Under the pieces are notes generated by a model that was not told the origin of the DNA, did not search any database, and saw only the letters and a list, made by a program, of their open reading frames with translations. DNA of 64,000 bases from Deltaproteobacteria bacterium UBA6106. Lineage in GTDB: Bacteria > Desulfobacterota > Syntrophorhabdia > Syntrophorhabdales > Syntrophorhabdaceae. Below, one piece after another: positions 24,839-32,280 of this stretch. The translations under genes were made by a program, and so were the position numbers. Where the stretch lies: NCBI GenBank assembly GCA_002428485.1, contig DIWM01000053.1, positions 96,976-160,975 on the forward strand, in the 5' to 3' direction. Every line of letters begins with the position of its first letter. Within the stretch, counting starts at the first letter, position 1.

Positions 24839-26125
24839 ATGGAAAGATTTGATGCAATTGTTGTCGGAGGAGGACCTGCCGGGTGTGCTTCCGCCTATGT
24901 GATGGCCAAGGCCGGCTTGAACGTGCTTCTCTTTGAGCGCGGCAAGTTTGCAGGAGCGAAGAACATGTGGGGAGGGGCCTTTTTCGGCCCCCAGCTGAAC
25001 GAGCTCATTCCCGAATTCTGGAAAGAAGCCCCTGTGGAGAGGTTCGTCACCCGGCACGTGCTTTCGTTCATGGCTGAAAACGGCTCCACCTCCCTGGACT
25101 TCAAGTCCACGCGCTTTTGCGCAGCGCCTTACAACGGTTTTATCCTGTTGAGGGCCAAGTTCGACGGATGGATGGCGCAAAAGGTGGAACAGGCGGGCGC
25201 GATAGTGGCGGCCGGCATGAGGGTGGACGACCTGCTCTTTCAGGAGGGCAGGGTGTCAGGAGTAAAGGTCGGGGACGAGGAATTTCCTTCGGATATCGTA
25301 ATACTGGCCGACGGCGTTAATTCTCTCCTGGCAAAGAAAGCCGGCCTTCGAAGTGACTTTTTGCCGGAAGATATGAAGCAGGGAGTCAAAGAGGTTATCG
25401 AGCTGCCCCGTGAGACAATCGAGCAGCGCTTCAATCTGGTAAATGATGAAGGGGCGGCAATAGAATTTGTGGGTACATGCACTCGCGGCCTGCCGGGCGG
25501 CGGATTTCTCTATACGAACAAAAACAGCCTCTCCCTCGGCCTGGTCATCGAGCTGGGTTCATTGGTGAAAAGCAAACTGAAGGCGTCGGACCTTCTGGAG
25601 GAATTCAAGCATCACCCCGATATCTCCAGATTGATCGAGGGGGGCAGGACGGTTGAATACTCAGCCCACCTGATCCCGTGCTCAGGGCTGGCTATGATGC
25701 CGAAGCTGGCAACAGGTGGGGCCCTGGTGACGGGCGACGCCGCCGCTTTGCTGCTCGGCACAGGCCTCATCCTTGAAGGGGCGAATTTTGCGATCGCTTC
25801 CGGAATGGCAGCAGCTCAAACAGCGCTCGAGGCAAAGGAAAAAAATGATTTTTCGGCGGGCAGCCTTTCCCGGTATGAGCAGTTGCTCAAGGAAAGCTTT
25901 GTTCTGCAGGACTTGAACACCTTCAGGGGCGCTCCCGCGTTTCTAAAGAATCGCAGAATTTACGAGCTTTATCCCGAGCTGGCTTTTGAGATCTTCGAGG
26001 CAATTTTTCAAAGTGACGGGATGCCCCGAAAGGGCACCTTGCAAGTAGTGAAGGAAATCATAAAACGGCGCACGAGCATGATTTCAATAGTGTCGGATTT
26101 ATGGAAAGCGAGGAAGGCCATTTGA
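24839..26125 (+). CDS. fixC: FixC-type ETF:quinone oxidoreductase flavoprotein
   Basis: FAD-dependent dehydrogenase that takes electrons from EtfAB and, with the ferredoxin-like FixX, reduces quinone. It is 428 residues. It starts MERFDAIVVGGGPAGCASAY (dinucleotide-binding GxGxxG variant), and VTGDAAALLLGTGLILEGAN is the second FAD motif. ATG 24839 follows AAAGGGG; a TTG two codons earlier is less likely. Its 3' end overlaps fixX by 25 bases in another frame. Split FixC plus FixX corresponds to the single ETF-QO chain of mitochondria. Confidence 0.92.
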   Translation: MERFDAIVVGGGPAGCASAYVMAKAGLNVLLFERGKFAGAKNMWGGAFFGPQLNELIPEFWKEAPVERFVTRHVLSFMAENGSTSLDFKSTRFCAAPYNGFILLRAKFDGWMAQKVEQAGAIVAAGMRVDDLLFQEGRVSGVKVGDEEFPSDIVILADGVNSLLAKKAGLRSDFLPEDMKQGVKEVIELPRETIEQRFNLVNDEGAAIEFVGTCTRGLPGGGFLYTNKNSLSLGLVIELGSLVKSKLKASDLLEEFKHHPDISRLIEGGRTVEYSAHLIPCSGLAMMPKLATGGALVTGDAAALLLGTGLILEGANFAIASGMAAAQTALEAKEKNDFSAGSLSRYEQLLKESFVLQDLNTFRGAPAFLKNRRIYELYPELAFEIFEAIFQSDGMPRKGTLQVVKEIIKRRTSMISIVSDLWKARKAI

Positions 26126-26391
26126 AAATAGAGGAAAAACTGGCGCTTAACAAGTATGACCAGGACAGCGAAGCTCACATCACCGTGAGCAAAGAAATAT
26201 GCACTGCATGCGATCAAAAGCCCTGCATATACGCATGTCCGGCCGAATGCTTTGCCTTCAGGGAAGAACATTTAAGCTTTGCCCATGAGGGGTGCCTCGA
26301 ATGCGGAAGCTGCCGGATTATCTGCCCTAAAGGGGCTATTCAGTGGGCGTATCCGCGGGGTGGATTCGGCATATGCTATCAGTACGGATAG
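26101..26391 (+). CDS. fixX: FixX-type ferredoxin-like protein
   Basis: Small iron-sulfur protein of 96 residues that partners FixC. Nine cysteines are grouped as CTACDQKPCIYACPAEC (34-50) and CLECGSCRIICP (65-75); the second group plus one or more from the first can hold a 4Fe-4S cluster as in FixX/ETF-QO. The ATG at 26101 lies inside fixC, overlapping by 25 bases, so translation is probably coupled. It ends in a Gly/aromatic tail, GGFGICYQYG. Downstream 26392-26474 shows nothing before the next gene. Confidence 0.92.
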   Translation: MESEEGHLKIEEKLALNKYDQDSEAHITVSKEICTACDQKPCIYACPAECFAFREEHLSFAHEGCLECGSCRIICPKGAIQWAYPRGGFGICYQYG

Positions 26392-26474
26392 GCAAAAGGA
26401 CAGGGCAGGATTGAACACGCTGGACATCAAACCATAATGCCCGAATATCGCAGCAAAAGGGAGGTTACGTAAAC

Positions 26475-28016
26475 ATGGAAAAGATCAATATCAGCGACTG
26501 GGTGACAAAGTGGGCCTTCTTGAAGCCGGACAAGCCCGCCATCATCTATGAAGACAGCGCGATCACCTACAAAGACTTAAATGAGCGGATAAACAGGACC
26601 GCCCGCATGCTCCAGGGGCTTGGCGTCGGAAAAGGGGACCGCGTCGGCGTCCTCATGTACAACACCTACCAGCTCATTGAGATCTTCTTCGCCCTGGGAA
26701 AGCTCGGCGCCATCCTCGTCCCACTCAACACGCGGCTGGTCAGCGCCGAACTTGAATATATCATAAAGGACAGCGGGCTGACAGCACTTGTCTTCGGGGA
26801 GGCCTTCACCGACGTCCTCGAATCGCTCCGCATGAACCTCACGATCAATAAAGACCACTACTTCTGCCTGGGGAAAAACCCGGCATGGGCGCACGACTAC
26901 GAACAGGCGATCATGGCGCAAAAGTCCGTGGATGAACCTGTGGTGCGTGAGCCTGCAGGCGGCGAGGACCCCATCATCATCATGTACACATCGGGCACGA
27001 CGGGGCTTCCCAAGGGCGCCATCCTGTCCCACCGGAAGACCTTCTTCAACGCCCTGAACGCGAACATCTACTACGGCCTCGCACCGTCGGACATCATGAT
27101 CTCCCCCAGGCCCATGTTCCACTCCGGGGGGCTGCTTGTCGAGCTGTGCCCCATGATCTACAAGGGCGGCACGCTCGTCATGCGGGGGCGGTTCAAGCCG
27201 GAGGAGATCCTGGCGGCCATCGAACGGTACAAGGCGACCATCCTTGAAGTGGCCGCAACGGTGCTCCGGTTCATCCTCGAGCAGTGCGACATCGACAAGT
27301 ACGACCTCTCTTCCCTGAAGGTCTGCTATACCGGCGGCGAACGGGTCCCCCCGACGCTCCTGGAGGACTACGCAAAGAAGGGCATTATCATCTCCCAGAT
27401 CTACGGCCAGACCGAGACCTCCACCGTCACCTGGCTTCCGGTGGAGGACGCCGTGCGGAAGCTCGGCTCCGCAGGGAAGCCCGTCTTCCACGGCGACGTC
27501 AAAATCGTCGGCACGGACGGCAACGAGGTGGGCCCGGGCGAGGTCGGCGAGATCGTCGTCTCCGGCTGCATCGTCATGAACGGCTACTGGGGGAAGCCGG
27601 AGCTGACGGAAGGCACCATCATCAACGGCTGGCTTCACACAGGCGACCTGGCGAAGACCGACGAGGAAGGCTTTTTCTACATCGTGGACCGGCAGAAGGA
27701 CATGTACATCAGCGGGGGGGAGAACGTGTACCCCGCAGAGATAGAGAAGGCGTTCCTGCAGAACGAAAAGATCCTCAACGTGGGCGTCTGCGGCATCCCC
27801 GACCAGAAATGGGGGGAGGTGGGCCTTGCCTGCATCGTTATGAAAGATGGCGAGACCATGACCGAGGAAGAGGCCGTTGCCTATTGCGATGACAAGCTTG
27901 CGCGGTTCAAGATCCCGAAGGTGGTAAAATTTGTCAAAGAGCTGCCCTTGAACGCCGCTGAAAAGGTGCTCAGAAGAAAGCTTCTTCAGGACTACCTCGC
28001 AGAAGAAAAATCGTAG
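26475..28016 (+). CDS. AMP-forming acyl-CoA synthetase
   Basis: Activates a carboxylic acid to its CoA thioester with ATP. It is 513 residues of the ANL superfamily. The phosphate loop is MYTSGTTGLPKGAILSH, followed by YGQTETSTVTW, the hinge GWLHTGDLAKTDEEGF and the C-terminal catalytic Lys region LPLNAAEKVLRRKLL. Third codon positions are strongly G/C-rich (ATC, CTC, GTC, GCC dominate) through most of the gene, unlike the genes on either side, which suggests a separate origin. A GGGAGG site precedes it. With the CoA-transferase it gives the operon two ways to activate an acid. Confidence 0.92.
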   Translation: MEKINISDWVTKWAFLKPDKPAIIYEDSAITYKDLNERINRTARMLQGLGVGKGDRVGVLMYNTYQLIEIFFALGKLGAILVPLNTRLVSAELEYIIKDSGLTALVFGEAFTDVLESLRMNLTINKDHYFCLGKNPAWAHDYEQAIMAQKSVDEPVVREPAGGEDPIIIMYTSGTTGLPKGAILSHRKTFFNALNANIYYGLAPSDIMISPRPMFHSGGLLVELCPMIYKGGTLVMRGRFKPEEILAAIERYKATILEVAATVLRFILEQCDIDKYDLSSLKVCYTGGERVPPTLLEDYAKKGIIISQIYGQTETSTVTWLPVEDAVRKLGSAGKPVFHGDVKIVGTDGNEVGPGEVGEIVVSGCIVMNGYWGKPELTEGTIINGWLHTGDLAKTDEEGFFYIVDRQKDMYISGGENVYPAEIEKAFLQNEKILNVGVCGIPDQKWGEVGLACIVMKDGETMTEEEAVAYCDDKLARFKIPKVVKFVKELPLNAAEKVLRRKLLQDYLAEEKS

Positions 28017-28023
28017 CAGCGGG

Positions 28024-29268
28024 ATGTCGTCTCGCGGGGAATACCCTCTTTCCGGTCAGACGAAGCCGGGCTACCAGTGGATCGTGGTAGCCATCATATG
28101 GTTCTGTCATGCTGTATATTTTCTGAGCTATATGACAGTCGGCACCCTGGCCCCGTTTCTTCAATCTGAATTACATCTTAGCTCTGCCCGCATTGGAATG
28201 CTGAGCAGCGCTATCACGATCGGTTCCGCATTATCCCTCATTCCTTCAGGCATGCTGGCAGATCATTTGGGTTCCAAATGGATAATGACGGGGGGCCTTC
28301 TCCTCATCGCCGCTTCCGCCATCGCTGTTTCTACCATGCATTTTTATCTTGCCATTTTCGGGCTCCTGATAGTGCTCGGCGCCGGCGTTGGGGCAAATCA
28401 GACCCCGGGGAGCAAGGCAATTGTCATGTGGTTCCCAACAAAGGGAAGAGCTACGGGCATGGGTATTAAACAGACGGGGGTCACCACCGGGGGCATACTG
28501 GCATCGTTTCTCCTGCCTGCGGTGGCCCTGCAATGCGGTTCCTGGAAATATTCTTTTGTTGCTGCCGGTCTTGCTGCGTTAGCGGCCGCCGTGATAGTGG
28601 CCCTTTTCTATAAAGACCCGGCGCGAAGTGACCCGCAACCCGGCCGGCAAAGAGTTCATTACAAACACGTTTTCCTTCAACTTTTGAAGAACAGGGATTT
28701 GATACTGACCTCTTTCGCAGGGATATTTCTCATGTCGATCCAATCCTCGCTCATGACCTATTTCATACTTTATGCTTCCTCTGTGTGGGGCTTTCCTGCA
28801 AAAAAATGCGGTTTATTTTTAGCTCTGGCATTTTTTAGCGGGTCTCTGGCCAGGGTTGGGTGGAGCGTCGCAAGCGACTATCTATTTATGGGGCGGAGGA
28901 ATATCATTCTCATTTTGATAAGCATACTAGGCATGATCACCACCGTCTGGATTGACGCAACTCGGGATACAAGCAATGTGCTCCTTTTGTACCTTTTAAC
29001 ATGCTTGCTTGGCATAGCATGCTTTGGCTGGAATGCGATCCATCTGACCAGGGCGGGAGAGCTGGGTGGAGAATTTGCCGGGACCTCAACGGGCATCGTC
29101 ATGGTCATATCAAACCTGGGGGCCATTGTTGGTCCTCCCGTGTTCGGTTATTTGATTGACCGCACAGGAGGCTACACAATGTCCTGGTATTTCCTTATTT
29201 TTTGCATGGTCTTCGTGGCGTTTTTTACCATGCTTCAAAAGAAAGAATCTTTACACATCAGGAAGTAG
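28024..29268 (+). CDS. MFS transporter
   Basis: Twelve-helix major facilitator protein of 414 residues. The helix 2-3 loop motif reads PSGMLADHLGSKWIMTGG, and helix 5 has the GxxxTG-like segment GIKQTGVTTGGILASFLLP. The fold resembles nitrate/oxalate-formate type carriers, but the cargo is not readable. It starts eight bases after the ligase stop, so it belongs to the same operon. Export of a product acid or uptake of another substrate are both possible. It ends twelve bases from a convergent gene with no visible terminator. Confidence 0.88.
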   Translation: MSSRGEYPLSGQTKPGYQWIVVAIIWFCHAVYFLSYMTVGTLAPFLQSELHLSSARIGMLSSAITIGSALSLIPSGMLADHLGSKWIMTGGLLLIAASAIAVSTMHFYLAIFGLLIVLGAGVGANQTPGSKAIVMWFPTKGRATGMGIKQTGVTTGGILASFLLPAVALQCGSWKYSFVAAGLAALAAAVIVALFYKDPARSDPQPGRQRVHYKHVFLQLLKNRDLILTSFAGIFLMSIQSSLMTYFILYASSVWGFPAKKCGLFLALAFFSGSLARVGWSVASDYLFMGRRNIILILISILGMITTVWIDATRDTSNVLLLYLLTCLLGIACFGWNAIHLTRAGELGGEFAGTSTGIVMVISNLGAIVGPPVFGYLIDRTGGYTMSWYFLIFCMVFVAFFTMLQKKESLHIRK

Positions 29269-29280
29269 CCGATTCGTCCT

Positions 29281-30015
29281 CTATTGGGGAATACAGCTGC
29301 AAGACTGCAAATTCGGCTCATGGTTTGGTATGATGATATCGGCCAGCTGTTTTATCCTGAGCACACTGTCATAAGCTTCAATGACGTTTATATGCATGCC
29401 GGGGGTCAGGACCGGCGGGATGTTGTTGACAGCCTGAGGGGGATTGAAAACGTCTGCTATGGTGCAAAGCCCTGAAATGATGGCTTTCCCCCGGGAAGTC
29501 TTGACGCATACAGATTGCCCTCCCGGCGTATGCCCAGGGGTGAAAAGCACTGACACCTCCTCGCGTATCTGAGCATCTCCATCAAGTAGCTCAAAGTCGA
29601 GGCCCTTGATAGATTCATAGTTGTACGCAGGGGCTACCGCGGGGTGCGGTTTTTCTGCAAATTCAAGCTCCGCCTTTTGTACAAAAAGCCTGGCCCGGCT
29701 AAACAGCCGCGCCCCGGCCGTATGGTCGTTGTGCAGGTGTGTGAAAATAACCGTATCTATGTCTTCAAATCCCAGCCCGAGATTCGAAAGCCCTTGCTCA
29801 AGCGTCTGGATCTCTTCAGCATGAATGCCCCTTACGGTCGTGAGATATCGGACGCTGGCTCCGGCGTCAACCAGAATCTTCTCGTCCAGCCCGTCAATAA
29901 ACCAGACGTAGCCTACAGAGCGGATGGTTTGACCAATGTTCATCCGGTAGGTCATGAGCGATTTATCCATCGGGGATTCAAAGAGAGGGATCGGACGGAT
30001 CACGCAATTACCCAT
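29281..30015 (-). CDS. Metallo-beta-lactamase-fold hydrolase
   Basis: Zinc hydrolase of 244 residues, of the lactonase/glyoxalase-like branch. The metal site FTHLHNDHTAGA (HxHxDH), then TPGHTPGGQS and the final IIPNHEP are present. An in-frame extension to 30060 exists, but AAGGAGAAG just before the ATG at 30015 sets the start. It is the last gene of a - operon with the second mutase pair, 100 bases downstream of the mutase. It might hydrolyse a thioester, lactone or other ester arising in the pathway; AHL-lactonase activity is possible but unsupported. Confidence 0.85.
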   Translation of the reverse strand: MGNCVIRPIPLFESPMDKSLMTYRMNIGQTIRSVGYVWFIDGLDEKILVDAGASVRYLTTVRGIHAEEIQTLEQGLSNLGLGFEDIDTVIFTHLHNDHTAGARLFSRARLFVQKAELEFAEKPHPAVAPAYNYESIKGLDFELLDGDAQIREEVSVLFTPGHTPGGQSVCVKTSRGKAIISGLCTIADVFNPPQAVNNIPPVLTPGMHINVIEAYDSVLRIKQLADIIIPNHEPNLQSCSCIPQ

Positions 30016-30115
30016 CGTCTTCTCCTTTTTGCAGCCTGCTCCTTCGTGGCTTACATCCAAGCAGGGTCGATAGAATACTGAAACAGGGCCGGCTCAATTC
30101 ATGTGGACCGGACGC

Positions 30116-31747
30116 CTAAAAGATCGTTGGTTCCTGGAACTCCCCGAACACATTTCGGAAGACCCGGGCCATCTCTCCCACCGTTGCATAGGCCTTGCAG
30201 CAATCAACCAGATAGGGCATGACGTTTTTGCCTGTCCTGGCAGCATTTTCCAGCTCCGAAAGTGTCCTGGTAACCTCGCTGTTGTTTCTTTCCCGTTTCA
30301 AGGAGTGAAGGCTCGCGATCTGTTTTTCGGCTGACTCGGCATTATATTCGTGGAGCTCAACCTCTTGCGCCTCTTCTTTTTCTCTGTGGATATTAACGCC
30401 AACCTTTTTGAGCTCACCGGACTGTATTCCTTTTTCAAATTCATATGCCTGACGGGAAACAGTTCTCTGGGCATGGCCGGTAGATACCGCCTTGATGATC
30501 CCGCCCGCTTTTTCTATTTTTTCCATCTCTTCTTCGATCTTATGTTCCATCTCTTTTGTGATGGTTTCAATGAAATAACTTCCCGCGAGAGGATCAACGG
30601 TATCTCTCAGTCCTACCTCTTCCATAAGAAGCTGGCAGGTCCTCAGGGAGAGAAGGGCCGCGTGAGGCGTTGGGATAGTATAGGCTTCATCGTAGCTGCA
30701 CAGGCCCGTTGTCTGAGCGCCGGAAAGTGCGGCTGCCAATGCGAAGTAGGCGCTGCGCATGATATTGTTTTCCGGCTGTTCCTTGGTAAGGCCGCCCCCG
30801 CCGCCTCCGAACATGCCTCGCATGAACATATTCTGATTCTTCTTTGTACCGTACTTTTCTTTCAGGTTGCGGGCCCAGAGCTTTCTTCCCGCCCTGTATT
30901 TTGCCACAGTTTCCCAGAGATTTCCGAATATATCCAGGTTAAAAGAGAATCTGCCGACGAAGTCGTCTATATGATATCCTCTCTGCAGAACATTGTCGAT
31001 GTAGGCATTGGCGATGAGAATAGAATAGGCTATTTCCTGGGCCGAGGTAGCGCCTGATTCCCGTATGTGATATCCGCTGATGCTTACAGGGTTCGTTTTC
31101 GGCATAACCTTAATGGAATGCTCAATGGTATCCCCGATAAGGTTTACTGCAGGCTCGACGGGGAATATCCATGCGCCTCTCCCGATCATCTCTTTGAGGA
31201 TGTCGTTTTGCGGAGTGGCCGATATTACGTCAGGTGAAAATCCATGTCTTTCCGCCATTGCCTGGTACATGGCCAGCATAATGGAGGCAACGGCATTGAT
31301 CGTGAGGCCGACGCCTATCCTGGCCAGGTCGATCCCCTCGAAGGCGACCTCGAAATCGCGAAGGCTGTCGATGGCCATGCCCACTCTCCCCACTTCTCCT
31401 TGCGCCATGGGGTCGTCCGAGTCGTATCCCATCTGTGTTGGAAGATCAAAAGCGACATTCAGCCCTGTTTGCCCGTTGGCGATAAGGAACTTGAACCGCT
31501 CGTTCGTTTCTGCTGCCATGCCGAATCCGGAGTACTGCCTCATGGTCCAGGGTCTGCTCCGATATCCTTCAGCATGTATGCCGCGGGTGAAAGGGTATTC
31601 TCCCGGGCTTGCCAGATCTTTTTCATATGAAAAACCGACCCTTGCCAGGTCGTCGGGACCGTATGCAGTCTTTACGACAATACCGGACTGATACTCAACC
31701 TTTGTGATCCGGTCTTTATTATCTCGCGTATATTTTGCTACACCCAT
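30116..31747 (-). CDS. Methylmalonyl-CoA mutase-type catalytic subunit
   Basis: B12-dependent mutase large subunit of 543 residues. Its pocket segment YRSRPWTMRQYSGFG (Tyr 72) matches classical methylmalonyl-CoA mutase, as does the loop SISGYHIRESGAT with the catalytic His. FDLPTQMGYDSDDPMAQGEV and PLAGSYFIE are further landmarks. It is transcribed with its B12 subunit (31768-32175) upstream and the metallo-hydrolase downstream, convergent to the first mutase operon. Interconversion of succinyl-CoA and methylmalonyl-CoA is the most likely reaction, although related small acyl-CoA mutases share much of this pattern. Confidence 0.91.
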   Translation of the reverse strand: MGVAKYTRDNKDRITKVEYQSGIVVKTAYGPDDLARVGFSYEKDLASPGEYPFTRGIHAEGYRSRPWTMRQYSGFGMAAETNERFKFLIANGQTGLNVAFDLPTQMGYDSDDPMAQGEVGRVGMAIDSLRDFEVAFEGIDLARIGVGLTINAVASIMLAMYQAMAERHGFSPDVISATPQNDILKEMIGRGAWIFPVEPAVNLIGDTIEHSIKVMPKTNPVSISGYHIRESGATSAQEIAYSILIANAYIDNVLQRGYHIDDFVGRFSFNLDIFGNLWETVAKYRAGRKLWARNLKEKYGTKKNQNMFMRGMFGGGGGGLTKEQPENNIMRSAYFALAAALSGAQTTGLCSYDEAYTIPTPHAALLSLRTCQLLMEEVGLRDTVDPLAGSYFIETITKEMEHKIEEEMEKIEKAGGIIKAVSTGHAQRTVSRQAYEFEKGIQSGELKKVGVNIHREKEEAQEVELHEYNAESAEKQIASLHSLKRERNNSEVTRTLSELENAARTGKNVMPYLVDCCKAYATVGEMARVFRNVFGEFQEPTIF

Positions 31748-31767
31748 GTGTACCTCCTGTTATCAGA

Positions 31768-32175
31768 TTAAGTGTGCTTTACGTTCTGTTTTAGAAAGTC
31801 AACGATCTCGTTGAACGGAACCCCGCCCGGGAAGACGCCCTTGGCGCCCAGGTCTTTCAGTTTTTGCACGTCTTTTTCTGGTATAACGCCTCCGACGACT
31901 ACCATCTTGTCGCCTATGCCTTCTTCCCTGGCCTGTTTGATCACTTTTTCTGTGATCGGCAGGTGAGCGCCGCTCATGATGGAGAGACCTATGACGTCAA
32001 CGTCTTCCTGGAGGGCTACGCGTATGATTTGATCGACTGTTTTATGAAGACCTGAATAGACAACTTCGAAACCGGCATCTTTCAACGCCTGGACAACTAC
32101 CTTTGCTCCACGGTCGTGCCCGTCAAGCCCCGGTTTTGCCACAAGGATTTTGATTTTGTTTGTCATCAATTTCAC
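31768..32175 (-). CDS. Mutase B12-binding subunit (second copy)
   Basis: Cobalamin-binding subunit of 135 residues with GLDGHDRGAKVV (DxHxxG), VIGLSIMSGAHLP and VVGGVIPEKDV. It is the first gene of the - operon and lies 20 bases before the mutase at 30116-31747. It differs from the first copy at many positions, so the two mutase pairs are old paralogues, not a recent duplication. A GAGAGGTG site precedes the ATG. Confidence 0.93.
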   Translation of the reverse strand: MKLMTNKIKILVAKPGLDGHDRGAKVVVQALKDAGFEVVYSGLHKTVDQIIRVALQEDVDVIGLSIMSGAHLPITEKVIKQAREEGIGDKMVVVGGVIPEKDVQKLKDLGAKGVFPGGVPFNEIVDFLKQNVKHT

Positions 32176-32203
32176 CTCTCAGAATGATTGTTACCACAGT
32201 GTT

Positions 32204-32232
32204 ATTTCAACCTATTTTCCGCCGAAAGTCAA
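32204..32232 (-). promoter_or_regulatory. Candidate promoter for second mutase operon
   Basis: On the - strand, TTGACT (32232-32227), a 17-base spacer and TGAAAT (32209-32204), about 30 bases before the start of the B12 subunit. No cobalamin riboswitch features are visible in this short leader. Confidence 0.4.
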
Positions 32233-32280
32233 GATAATGATACCTTCGGCAGCGGCAGTGGGCCTGCCTTTGCCTGTATT

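Noticed and set aside
26577..27638. 353-codon - strand frame opposite the acyl-CoA ligase
   Set aside because: Produced by high GC at third positions of the ligase; the ligase motifs are unambiguous.
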